Source: an uncultured Lachnospiraceae bacterium (GTDB lineage Bacteria; Bacillota; Clostridia; Lachnospirales; Lachnospiraceae). Taken from it: DNA of 7,077 bases. Where the stretch lies: contig CACZPX010000066.1 of NCBI GenBank assembly GCA_902783095.1, positions 1 to 7,077 of the forward strand, given 5' to 3'. A program made the position numbers and the translations under genes. This document shows positions 1 to 6,374 of the stretch, in pieces. Below the pieces are notes generated by a model. It ran no database searches, was not told where the DNA came from, and saw nothing but the letters and a program-made list of their open reading frames with translations. Positions within the stretch are counted from its first letter, which is position 1, and every line of letters starts with the position of its first letter.

Positions 1-867
1 ATCAAGATCCGCGGCAACCTGGTCATCGAGAAGATCTTCGCCGAGATGATGCCCGCTCCGTTCCTGTCCATCGTGACCGACGACTGCATCACCAAGGGCA
101 AGGACTACAACGCCGGCGGCCCCCGCTACAATGTGACCTACATCCAGGGCGTGGGTATCGGCACCATCTCCGACTGCCTGTCCGCGATCAAGTACAACGT
201 ATTTGACAACAAGAAGTTCACCATGGCCGAGATGATCCAGGCCCTGAACGACAACTTCGAAGGCCACGAGCGCATCTTCAACCTGGTGTCCAACCATACG
301 CCCAAGTACGGCAACGACGACGACTATGCGGACGACATCATGAAGAGCGTGTTCGAGCTCTACAGAAGCTGCGTAGCGGGCAGACCCAACAACCGCGGCG
401 GCCAGCACAACATCGATATGCTGCCCACCACCTGCCACGTGTACTTCGGCGACGTGATGATCGCTTCCCCGAACGGACGTCTGGCCCACAAGCCGCTGTC
501 CGAGGGTATCTCCCCTGAAAAGGGCGCGGACGTGAACGGCCCTACCGCCGTTATCAAGTCCTGCTCCAAGATGGATCACTGCAAGACCGGCGGCACCCTG
601 CTGAACCAGAAGTTCACCCCTGCCGCTCTGGCCGGTCAGGAAGGCATCGACAACCTGGCAGCCCTGATCCGCACCTACTTCTCGCTGGACGGCCATCACA
701 TCCAGTTCAACGTCATCGACCGCGAGACGCTTCGCGACGCGCAGCGCAGACCGGAAGAGTACAAGGAACTGATCGTCCGCGTGGCCGGTTATTCGGACTA
801 CTTCCGCAACCTGGACGAGAAGCTGCAGGACGAGATCATCGAGCGTACCGAGCAGAGCTTCAACTAA
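1..867 (+). CDS. Glycyl radical enzyme, C-terminal part; probable trans-4-hydroxy-L-proline dehydratase (HypD-like)
   Basis: The reading frame is open from the first base, so the gene begins upstream; 288 codons are visible before TAA. The C-terminus has the glycyl radical loop RVAGYSDYF (bases 778-804), with the radical glycine at codon 787-789 and 25 residues after it, the normal placement for this family. GPTAVIKS and GGTLLNQKF (about 541-615) are typical of the dehydratase branch (choline lyase, glycerol dehydratase, HypD) rather than pyruvate formate-lyase. The catalytic cysteine lies upstream and is not visible. From memory, GYSDYF and the NQKFTP stretch fit HypD best; HypD makes 1-pyrroline-5-carboxylate from 4-hydroxyproline in the anaerobic cytoplasm. 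The P5C dehydrogenase at 3798-5420 supports this. All 17 lysines use AAG, unlike the mixed AAA/AAG downstream, which suggests high expression. No radical SAM activase is in the window; it may lie upstream. Glycyl radical class is near certain; substrate is inferred. Confidence 0.9.
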   Translation: MKIRGNLVIEKIFAEMMPAPFLSIVTDDCITKGKDYNAGGPRYNVTYIQGVGIGTISDCLSAIKYNVFDNKKFTMAEMIQALNDNFEGHERIFNLVSNHTPKYGNDDDYADDIMKSVFELYRSCVAGRPNNRGGQHNIDMLPTTCHVYFGDVMIASPNGRLAHKPLSEGISPEKGADVNGPTAVIKSCSKMDHCKTGGTLLNQKFTPAALAGQEGIDNLAALIRTYFSLDGHHIQFNVIDRETLRDAQRRPEEYKELIVRVAGYSDYFRNLDEKLQDEIIERTEQSFN

Positions 868-891
868 AACAGCATCACATCGGATCTGTTC

Positions 892-927
892 CGGCCGCCG
901 CAGTTTCTGCGGCGGCCGTTTTAATTT
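892..927 (+). terminator. Intrinsic terminator of the glycyl radical enzyme gene
   Basis: A perfect 12-bp GC-rich stem pairs 892-903 with 907-918 across a 3-base TTT loop. It is followed by TTTTAATTT (919-927). It starts 24 bases after the TAA stop. Strength and position make it a convincing Rho-independent terminator that separates this gene from the downstream oxidoreductase. Confidence 0.92.
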
Positions 928-945
928 GAAGGGTCCGGTGAATAC

Positions 946-970
946 GAAGAACCGTCCCCGGGGTTCAAGG
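946..970. repeat. Possible REP-like palindromic element
   Basis: The stretch contains GAACC (949-953) and GGTTC (962-966) as an inverted repeat around a CCCCGGGG palindrome (955-962). The core GAACCGTCCCC resembles, from memory, a repeated intergenic motif (GGGGACGGTTC on the other strand) found in many bacterial genomes and often linked to REP-associated Y1 transposases. Only one copy is seen here and no transposase is present, so repeat status is unproven. It could simply be a GC-rich hairpin between the terminator and the next promoter. Confidence 0.3.
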
Positions 971-972
971 CT

Positions 973-1001
973 TTGGCATTTTTCCCAAACCCTGCTATAA
1001 T
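973..1001 (+). promoter_or_regulatory. Sigma-70-type promoter with extended -10 for the FAD oxidoreductase
   Basis: TTGGCA (973-978) and TATAAT (996-1001) are separated by 17 bp. A TGC immediately before the -10 (993-995) makes an extended -10. Transcription should start near 1008, giving a leader of only about 22 bases that holds the ribosome binding site AGGAGA (1021-1026). The gene is therefore probably transcribed independently of the glycyl radical enzyme. Confidence 0.8.
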
Positions 1002-1030
1002 AGGGCGAAGAGGGGCTGACAGGAGATACA

Positions 1031-2476
1031 ATGGCAAAAATACTGATCATCGGCGGCGGCGTAGCCGGTCTGTCCGCCGGTATTTACGCACAGATGGCCG
1101 GTCACGAGACCGTGATTTGCGAGCAGCACAGCGTGGCGGGCGGCAGCCTGACGCACTGGGCGCGGCAGGGCTATCATATCGACAACTGTATCCACTGGCT
1201 CACGGGGACCAACCCCGCCAGCAGTCTGTACCGGCTGTGGTGCGACCTGGGGGCTCTGGACGGCGTGGAGATCTACAAACGTCCGGCGCTCTTTACCATG
1301 GACTTTCGCGGGGAACGTCTGGGACTGTCCCGCGATCTGGACGAACTGATCGAAAGACTGTGCGCGCGCTCGCCGCGGGACGCCGGGGAACTGCGTGCGC
1401 TGCGGAAGGTGATCGACACGTTCCAGGGCTTTCAGGGTATAGCCGGGAAGGGGCATGATCAGGCCTACGACAACAAAAAGATGGCGGCGCGGCTGCCGGG
1501 CATCCTCAAGTATTTCAATCTCTCGGTGGAAGATCTGGCAAAGCGTTTTCACGACCCGCTCATCCGGCACTTCATCGCCGGTCTGGTGCCGGGCAATTTC
1601 GGCGCGCTGGCGCTCATCTTTACCACTGCGGGCTTTTTCGGAGACAATGCGGACCTGCCGGAGGGCGGCTCCGCGGCCATGGCGCGGCGCATCACGGAGC
1701 GCTACCGGGCGCTGGGCGGCACACTGCTGTTAAACAAAACGGCGGTGCAGATCGAGCTGGAAGGCGGGCGCGCGACGGCCGTGCGCTTTGCGGACGGCAC
1801 GCGGCTTTCTGCGGACGCGGTGATCGTGACGCTGGATCCCGCCTGCGTGTTCGGAAAGCTGCTGGACGTGCCGATGCCGCAGACGCTCGCGAAGGAATAC
1901 GGCAGACTGGAGCGCTTTTCCGCGGTCCACTGCGCCTTTGCCTGCGATCTTGCGCAGCCCTCCGTCACCGGCGACGTGAGTTTCCCTCTGCCCCGCGCGC
2001 TGCATAAGACCATGGGCGGCGCGTATCTGGCGGTGCGAAACGACCATCACGAGACCGACTACACGCCGGCTGGCAAGTCCCTGCTGCAGACCATGGTCTA
2101 CTGCGACGAGGAGACGGCCAGGCACTATATCGAACTGCGAAAAACAAACATGGTGGCCTACCGAAAGGAAAAGCGCCGCATCGCGTGGCTGACCCAAAAG
2201 ATATTGGAGGCCAAATTCCCGGAACTTGCGGGTACACTCACCGTGCTGGACGTGTGGACGCCGGCCACCTACCGGCGCTATCTGGGGACGGAGATGGGCT
2301 CGTTTATGAGCTTTGCGCTGCCCAGGCGCCGGTTACCGATCAGAAAGTCCAACCGGATCCCCGGCGTCGCGAACGTAGTGCTGGCCGGGCAGTGGCTGCA
2401 GATGCCGGGCGGTCTGCCCATTGCGGCCAGGACCGGAAGGGACGCGGCGGCCGTACTGGAGGAACTGTTCGGATAA
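1031..2476 (+). CDS. FAD-dependent oxidoreductase, phytoene-desaturase-like superfamily, substrate unknown
   Basis: The 481-residue protein opens with a Rossmann dinucleotide-binding motif, GGGVAGLSAG at residues 8-17, with an acidic residue (E31) at the end of the second strand that normally contacts the FAD ribose. The C-terminal FAD element is GQWLQMPGGLP (about residues 453-463), followed by a helix with ARTGRDAA. The overall plan, N-terminal Rossmann half and C-terminal return to FAD, matches the amine oxidase/phytoene desaturase/carotenoid isomerase superfamily. The segment GYHIDNCIHWLTGTNP (about residues 49-64) resembles uncharacterised Clostridia proteins annotated only as NAD(P)/FAD-dependent oxidoreductases. 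There is no signal peptide or obvious membrane span, so it is probably cytosolic. ATG 1031 is supported by AGGAGA five bases upstream and by its own promoter. No carotenoid genes are nearby, so a carotenoid role is not supported; its substrate cannot be named. Confidence 0.88.
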   Translation: MAKILIIGGGVAGLSAGIYAQMAGHETVICEQHSVAGGSLTHWARQGYHIDNCIHWLTGTNPASSLYRLWCDLGALDGVEIYKRPALFTMDFRGERLGLSRDLDELIERLCARSPRDAGELRALRKVIDTFQGFQGIAGKGHDQAYDNKKMAARLPGILKYFNLSVEDLAKRFHDPLIRHFIAGLVPGNFGALALIFTTAGFFGDNADLPEGGSAAMARRITERYRALGGTLLLNKTAVQIELEGGRATAVRFADGTRLSADAVIVTLDPACVFGKLLDVPMPQTLAKEYGRLERFSAVHCAFACDLAQPSVTGDVSFPLPRALHKTMGGAYLAVRNDHHETDYTPAGKSLLQTMVYCDEETARHYIELRKTNMVAYRKEKRRIAWLTQKILEAKFPELAGTLTVLDVWTPATYRRYLGTEMGSFMSFALPRRRLPIRKSNRIPGVANVVLAGQWLQMPGGLPIAARTGRDAAAVLEELFG

Positions 2477-2481
2477 ATAAG

Positions 2482-2507
2482 GCGGCCTGCCCTTTCCGGG
2501 AGGCCGC
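2482..2507. terminator. Hairpin after the FAD oxidoreductase, possible weak terminator
   Basis: GCGGCCT (2482-2488) pairs with AGGCCGC (2501-2507). An inner CCC/GGG (2490-2492 with 2498-2500) extends the stem after a one-base bulge around a TTTCC loop. It begins 6 bases after the TAA stop of the oxidoreductase. The plus-strand tail is GTATTAAAAAA rather than a T-run, so termination on this strand is doubtful. On the minus strand the following bases are only moderately T-rich (CTTATTTA), so it could also end minus-strand transcripts from the LysR gene and its remnant. Confidence 0.4.
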
Positions 2508-2539
2508 GTATTAAAAAATCAGATATACCCTTACACCGA

Positions 2540-2709
2540 TCACGCGGGCAGCTCGTCTGCGTGATCTTTGATGTAGCGGATAAAGGTCCGCGCTGCAGCC
2601 CCCGGAGGAGAGCAGAAACCGTTCCCCGGCCGTTTCCGACAGGTCCACGGCGTCCTTTGCCGCAAGCCGGTGCCCCTTGGGCAGCACCAGTGCGCGGACG
2701 GGCTGCAGG
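2540..2709 (-). pseudogene. Remnant of a LysR-type regulator, N-terminally truncated, internally deleted and frameshifted
   Basis: Two pieces of a LysR effector domain lie in two minus-strand frames. Reading downward from about 2709, one frame gives QPVRALVLPKGHRLAAKD, then AVDLSETAGERFLLSS, which aligns with the intact neighbour's LLSDRHPLAEKDAV...SGERILM. A different frame then gives AARTFIRYIKDHADELPA and a TGA stop (2540-2542), matching the neighbour's C-terminal CRAFIRFIKERYG. The two pieces lie about 100 residues apart in the neighbour but are separated here by only about eight codons, so a large internal part is missing. The helix-turn-helix half is also absent. The remnant sits just downstream of the intact LysR gene in the same orientation, suggesting decay of a tandem paralogue. 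An ATG at 2750-2752 overlaps the intact gene's stop but has no sign of encoding a functional product. Confidence 0.65.
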
Positions 2710-2748
2710 AGCTGGCGGCCATCGCGGCGGACTTTATCGTGTACTGGA

Positions 2749-3672
2749 TCATTCTCTGAGCGGCGCCGAAAGCGCGGGGCTGCCCGGCAGGCCGTAGCGC
2801 TCCTTTATGAACCGGATAAAGGCGCGGCAGGGATCGGACAGGTGCGTGGTGCGGTTCCAGATCAGGCCGATCCGGTAATCGACGGACTCCGCAAACGGCC
2901 GCATGACGACGTGCGGGATGTGGGTCAGCGTGGGAGAAGTGGTCTCCAGTATGAAAGAGATCCCGTAGTTCTGCGAAACGACGTCCGTGATGGTGGAGAT
3001 ATTGGTAAAATACTGGGAGATGTGCAGCGGGATCCCGCGGCGTGAAAACTCCTTGGTGATGCGGGCCTCCGTGTAGGAGGTCCCTTTTTCATACATCAGG
3101 ATACGTTCGCCGGAGAGGTCCTCAAAGCGTACGGCGTCTTTTTCGGCAAGCGGATGACGGTCGGACAGCAGCACGTAGACGGACCCGCCGGAAAGATCCA
3201 GATACGAGATCTCGTCAGGCAGCGTGTCCGGACGGATGATAAAGCCGGCGTCGATATCGCTGCCGTACTGCTTCAGGTGTTCCAGCAGTTCCGCGTTGCA
3301 GCGGTCGTCGATCCGGATATCGATGTCGGGGTGCAGCGGTGAAAACTCGTCCAGGATCGGACCGTACAGACTTGCGCAGGAGACGGGCGGCACAGCGATG
3401 CACAGTTTGTGCTGCTGATAGGTCCCGCTCCGGATGGCGGCTGCAACGGTATCCAGGTTGATAAACACCCGCTCGGCGCGCAGCATCAGCGCTTCCCCGG
3501 AAGGCGTGAGCATACAGGTGGTTCGGTCGATCAGAACCGTGTTCAGTTCAGCCTCCAGATTCCGGATGGCCGCGGTGACCGTCGGCTGCGAGATGTGCAG
3601 CGCGTTGGCCGCCTTGGTAAAACTCCGGTATTGCTGGACCGCAATAAAATAGCGCAGTTGTCTGAGTTCCAT
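2749..3672 (-). CDS. LysR-type transcriptional regulator, probable regulator of the divergent P5C dehydrogenase gene
   Basis: The 307-residue length is normal for the family. The N-terminus MELRQLRYF and the helix-turn-helix SFTKAANALHISQPTVTAAI (residues 17-36), followed by the linker helix, are typical LysR. Residues from about 90 to 295 form the periplasmic-binding-protein-like effector domain, with a DRHPLAEKDAV segment and a C-terminal CRAFIRFIKE helix. ATG at 3670-3672 has GGAGG (plus-strand 3678-3682) five bases upstream. The gene is divergent from the P5C dehydrogenase, with 125 bases between start codons, and the two promoters share a -35 region. LysR regulators usually control the divergent gene and themselves, so the dehydrogenase is the likely target. 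The inducer is not readable from sequence; P5C, glutamate, proline or hydroxyproline are reasonable guesses. Confidence 0.93.
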   Translation of the reverse strand: MELRQLRYFIAVQQYRSFTKAANALHISQPTVTAAIRNLEAELNTVLIDRTTCMLTPSGEALMLRAERVFINLDTVAAAIRSGTYQQHKLCIAVPPVSCASLYGPILDEFSPLHPDIDIRIDDRCNAELLEHLKQYGSDIDAGFIIRPDTLPDEISYLDLSGGSVYVLLSDRHPLAEKDAVRFEDLSGERILMYEKGTSYTEARITKEFSRRGIPLHISQYFTNISTITDVVSQNYGISFILETTSPTLTHIPHVVMRPFAESVDYRIGLIWNRTTHLSDPCRAFIRFIKERYGLPGSPALSAPLRE

Positions 3673-3703
3673 TTCCGCCTCCGTGAGCCCATAGATTTTT
3701 TTA

Positions 3704-3732
3704 ATGATACATTGAAACGAACGATTTTACAA
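3704..3732 (-). promoter_or_regulatory. Promoter of the LysR gene (minus strand)
   Basis: On the minus strand, TTGTAA (plus-strand 3727-3732) and TATCAT (3704-3709) are separated by 17 bp. Transcription would start near 3697, giving a leader of about 25 bases. The -35 overlaps the -35 of the divergent dehydrogenase promoter. Confidence 0.6.
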
Positions 3733-3734
3733 TG
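3710..3734. promoter_or_regulatory. Candidate LysR operator between divergent promoters
   Basis: CATTG (3710-3714) and CAATG (3730-3734) form an interrupted inverted repeat with a 15-base AT-rich spacer. It covers the shared -35 region and the spacer of the LysR promoter. LysR proteins typically bind interrupted dyads near -65 and -35 of the target promoter and repress their own gene from the same site. The arms are short, so this is a candidate rather than a demonstrated site. Confidence 0.4.
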
Positions 3735-3754
3735 CAATTCGGTTCCGCTACGAT
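3726..3754 (+). promoter_or_regulatory. Promoter of the P5C dehydrogenase gene (plus strand)
   Basis: TTTACA (3726-3731) and TACGAT (3749-3754) are separated by 17 bp. Transcription should start near 3761, leaving a leader of about 37 bases that carries AGGAGG (3784-3789). The imperfect -35 and -10 fit a promoter that depends on an activator such as the divergent LysR protein. Confidence 0.6.
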
Positions 3755-3797
3755 GGAGCTGTCCCCCAAGAGGGGCAGACATCAGGAGGTGCGGACA

Positions 3798-5420
3798 ATG
3801 AACAACGGCATTTTTCAATTGGTGCGGCCGGCAAACGAATACTGCATGAACTATGCGGAGGGCTGTCCGGAGCGCAAGGCATTGCTGGAAGAAGTGGAGC
3901 GTCAGGCCAGGATGACCGTCAATATTCCCATGATCATCGGCGGGAAAGAGGTCTTTCCGGAAACGACAGTCCCGGTGGTCGAACCGCACCGGCACGCCAA
4001 CACGATCGCGCGGCTTCATATCGGCGGGGAACAGGAGCTGAAGGAGGCGGTAGAGGCCTCGCAGCGCGCTGCGGGCGCCTGGGCGGCCACGCCCTGGGAA
4101 GACCGTGTGGCGGTCTTTTTAAAGGCGGCGGATCTGCTGGCCGGGCCTTACCGGAACAGGGTCCTTGCCGCGACCATGCTGGGACAGAGCAAAAACCTGT
4201 GGGAGGCGGAGATCGATATCGCGGAACTCTGCGACTTTCTACGGTTCAACGCCTATTTCCTGCAGGAGATCTATAAACAGCAGCCGGGCATCACGCCGGG
4301 CGCCATCAACCGCATCGAGTACCGCCCGCTGGAGGGCTTCGTCGCCGCGCTCACGCCGTTCAACTTCACGTCCATCGGCGGAAATCTGGGCTGCGCGCCG
4401 GCCGTGGCCGGCAACGTGGTGGTGTGGAAACCCTCCACGACGGCCAGCCTGTCCAACTATTACTTTATGCAGATCCTGCAGGAGGCCGGGCTGCCGGCCG
4501 GCGTGATCAACTTCGTGCCCAGCCGGGGTTCGGACTTTTCCAAATACGTGATCACCGATCCGCGCATGGCGGGCTTTCATTTTACCGGCTCCACGGAGGT
4601 CTTCAACCTGGTCTGGAAAGAGGTGGGGAGCCATATCGAGCGCTACAATACCTACCCGCGCCTGGTGGGAGAGACCGGCGGCAAGGACTTTGTGTTTGCG
4701 GACATGTCCGCGGATACCAGCGCGCTGGTATCCGGCATGCTGCGCGCGGCCTTTACCTACAACGGGGAAAAGTGCTCCGCCGCGTCCCGGGCGTATATCC
4801 CCGCGTCCATCTGGCCGGAGGTGAGAGAAAAGATCCACACGGCCATGGAGGGGCTGTACGCCGGCGATATCCGGGATCCCAAGGCCTTTTTGAACGCCGT
4901 GATCGACCGCGCGGCCTATGACCGGATCAAAGGCTACATCGATGCGGCAAAAGAGGACGCCGACGCGGAGATTTTAGAGGGCGGCGTGTGCGACGATTCC
5001 GTAGGCTACTTTATCCAGCCCACCGTCATCCTGGCCGGAAGACCGGATTACCGCAGCATGGTGGAAGAGATCTTCGGACCGGTCCTGACCATCTACGTCT
5101 ATGAGGACGAAAAGCAGGAGGAGGCGATCCGCCTGTGCGGTTCCGGAACGAAATACGGCCTGACCGGCGCGCTGTACGCCAGAGACCGCGGCGCGGTCCT
5201 TCACATCACGGAGGAACTGTCGCAGGCGGCCGGCAACTTCTATATCAACGAGAAGCCCACCGGCGCCGTGGTGGGGCAGCAGCCCTTCGGCGGCGGCAGG
5301 CATTCCGGCACCAACGACAAGGCCGGCTCCGCCACCAACATGATGCGCTGGGTCAGCCAGCGGTCCATCAAGGAGGTCCTGGTACCCGAGACAGAGGTAC
5401 TGCAGCCTCATATGTTCTGA
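3798..5420 (+). CDS. L-glutamate gamma-semialdehyde (1-pyrroline-5-carboxylate) dehydrogenase, ALDH4A1-type
   Basis: This 540-residue aldehyde dehydrogenase oxidises glutamate semialdehyde, the hydrolysed form of P5C, to glutamate with NAD+, the last step of proline and hydroxyproline catabolism. It follows the single-domain ALDH4A1 (mammalian-type) P5C dehydrogenase closely along its whole length: LEGFVAALTPFNFTSIGGNL, with the oxyanion asparagine at residue 189; WKPS, with K211; GETGGKDF, with the general-base glutamate E292; NGEKCSAASR, with the nucleophile C326; EEIFGPVL; and the C-terminal substrate-anchor region VGQQPFGG..SGTNDK near residues 492-508. The E292-C326 spacing of 34 equals that in the human enzyme. 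There is no proline dehydrogenase domain, so it is not PutA. The frame extends 22 codons further upstream, but ATG 3798 is chosen because AGGAGG lies eight bases before it and the predicted transcript starts near 3761. It stands alone downstream of a divergent LysR gene. It is cytosolic, with no signal peptide. All catalytic residues are present. Confidence 0.95.
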   Translation: MNNGIFQLVRPANEYCMNYAEGCPERKALLEEVERQARMTVNIPMIIGGKEVFPETTVPVVEPHRHANTIARLHIGGEQELKEAVEASQRAAGAWAATPWEDRVAVFLKAADLLAGPYRNRVLAATMLGQSKNLWEAEIDIAELCDFLRFNAYFLQEIYKQQPGITPGAINRIEYRPLEGFVAALTPFNFTSIGGNLGCAPAVAGNVVVWKPSTTASLSNYYFMQILQEAGLPAGVINFVPSRGSDFSKYVITDPRMAGFHFTGSTEVFNLVWKEVGSHIERYNTYPRLVGETGGKDFVFADMSADTSALVSGMLRAAFTYNGEKCSAASRAYIPASIWPEVREKIHTAMEGLYAGDIRDPKAFLNAVIDRAAYDRIKGYIDAAKEDADAEILEGGVCDDSVGYFIQPTVILAGRPDYRSMVEEIFGPVLTIYVYEDEKQEEAIRLCGSGTKYGLTGALYARDRGAVLHITEELSQAAGNFYINEKPTGAVVGQQPFGGGRHSGTNDKAGSATNMMRWVSQRSIKEVLVPETEVLQPHMF

Positions 5421-5423
5421 CGT

Positions 5424-6314
5424 TTACAGGGACGCGGCCGATGAAAAATGCTGCTTTACCTGCGTCAGAAACCGTTCGGCGATGGGCGTAAAAGTCTGAT
5501 ATCTGCCCCAGCACAGATACAGGCGGGTCTCCAGTCTGGGCGCCAGCGGGCGAAAGGCCAGGCCGCTTTCCGGCGAGGTGTCGATCAGGCCGTCAAAGGT
5601 GAGCAGGTAGCCCAGGCCCTCCCTGGCAAAGACGGAGCCGTTATAGGCCAGACGGAAGGAGCCCTCCAGCGTCAGATCGCGCATCTTAACGCCCGCCCAT
5701 TGCGGGATATCCTTTTCCCAGCTCTGCTCCGAGCAGAAGAGCGGGAGCCCCACAAGGTCATCCACACGGATGACCTTTTTCTGTGCCAGCGGATCGGCCG
5801 CGGGCATCACGACGCCCCAGATATCCGCCTTTGGAAAGGGCAGCCAGTCCAGACGCAGCAGGTCCGGCTCCTCCGCCAGCACGGCGAAGTCCAGCAGCCC
5901 TTTGTACAGCTTGTCGGTCACCTGCTCCGTATCCCCGCTGGTGATGTGATAGCGCAGGCCGGGCAGCTTCTGTTTGGCCAGGCGGATCTCCCGGGCCAGA
6001 TAGCTGATCTGCCGGGATTCCGCCAGACCCAGGTACAGCTCGCCGCCGGTGACGTCGTCCAGCGAGACGAACTCCTGCTCGATCTTGTCCGCCATGGCGA
6101 TCAGGTTCTCCGCGCGGTCGCGCAGCAGCATGCCCTCGTTCGTCAGGCGGATACTGAAACTGTGCCGGGTAAAGAGCTTTTTGCCCAGCTCTTCCTCCAG
6201 GCTCTTTAACTGTTTGGACAGCGTCGGCTGCGTCACGTGCAGCAGTTCGGCCGCGCGGGTCATGTTCTCCTCGCGCGCGACGGCCAGAAAATACCGAAGG
6301 GTGCGGATCTCCAT
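5424..6314 (-). CDS. LysR-type transcriptional regulator, probable regulator of the divergent flavoprotein gene
   Basis: The 296-residue protein begins MEIRTLRYFLAV and has the LysR winged helix-turn-helix NMTRAAELLHVTQPTLSKQL (residues 17-36), with the linker helix SLEEELGKKLF. The effector domain, about residues 92-290, includes GELYLGLAES, a LLDFAVLAEEPDLLR stretch and a GLGYLLTFDGL region that fit substrate-binding lobes of the CysB/CynR type. ATG at 6312-6314 is preceded by AAGGAGA (plus-strand 6321-6327) at six bases. The gene is divergent from the flavoprotein gene at 6535, which is its probable target together with itself. Its stop lies only three bases from the stop of the convergent P5C dehydrogenase, with no terminator between them. 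It is clearly a different subgroup from the other LysR protein in the window, and its inducer is unknown. Confidence 0.94.
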   Translation of the reverse strand: MEIRTLRYFLAVAREENMTRAAELLHVTQPTLSKQLKSLEEELGKKLFTRHSFSIRLTNEGMLLRDRAENLIAMADKIEQEFVSLDDVTGGELYLGLAESRQISYLAREIRLAKQKLPGLRYHITSGDTEQVTDKLYKGLLDFAVLAEEPDLLRLDWLPFPKADIWGVVMPAADPLAQKKVIRVDDLVGLPLFCSEQSWEKDIPQWAGVKMRDLTLEGSFRLAYNGSVFAREGLGYLLTFDGLIDTSPESGLAFRPLAPRLETRLYLCWGRYQTFTPIAERFLTQVKQHFSSAASL

Positions 6315-6374
6315 AGATGTTCTCCTTTTGCTCCCGGCAGCGTCAGGCGGGCCGCCGCGGAAGATTCTGTCAAA

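Noticed and set aside
973..1458. Plus-strand 161-codon open frame overlapping the FAD oxidoreductase
   Set aside because: It is an arginine- and glycine-rich shadow frame in GC-rich DNA, with its ATG-free entry point in the promoter region and no ribosome binding site.
2703..2759. Plus-strand hydrophobic tail LQELAAIAADFIVYWIIL ending in TGA
   Set aside because: It looked like the end of a protein, but upstream the same frame is antisense to the LysR remnant and shows no start or homology; it could be a scrap of another gene at the rearrangement junction, which cannot be supported.
3732..3797. 22-codon upstream extension of the P5C dehydrogenase frame
   Set aside because: It begins inside the predicted promoter spacer and has no ribosome binding site; ATG 3798 has AGGAGG at the right distance.
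4239..4838. Minus-strand 199-codon open frame inside the P5C dehydrogenase gene
   Set aside because: It lies wholly inside a well-conserved coding gene, and its residues are typical of an antisense shadow with no recognisable domain.
5448..6209. Plus-strand 253-codon open frame opposite the second LysR gene
   Set aside because: The glutamine-rich composition is an antisense artefact of the LysR coding sequence, and no ribosome binding site or domain is visible.
6368..6373. Minus-strand perfect TTGACA as a -35 for the second LysR gene
   Set aside because: The bases 16-18 positions downstream are GC-rich and offer no -10 element, so the TTGCGG/TATAAT pair at 6407-6435 is preferred.
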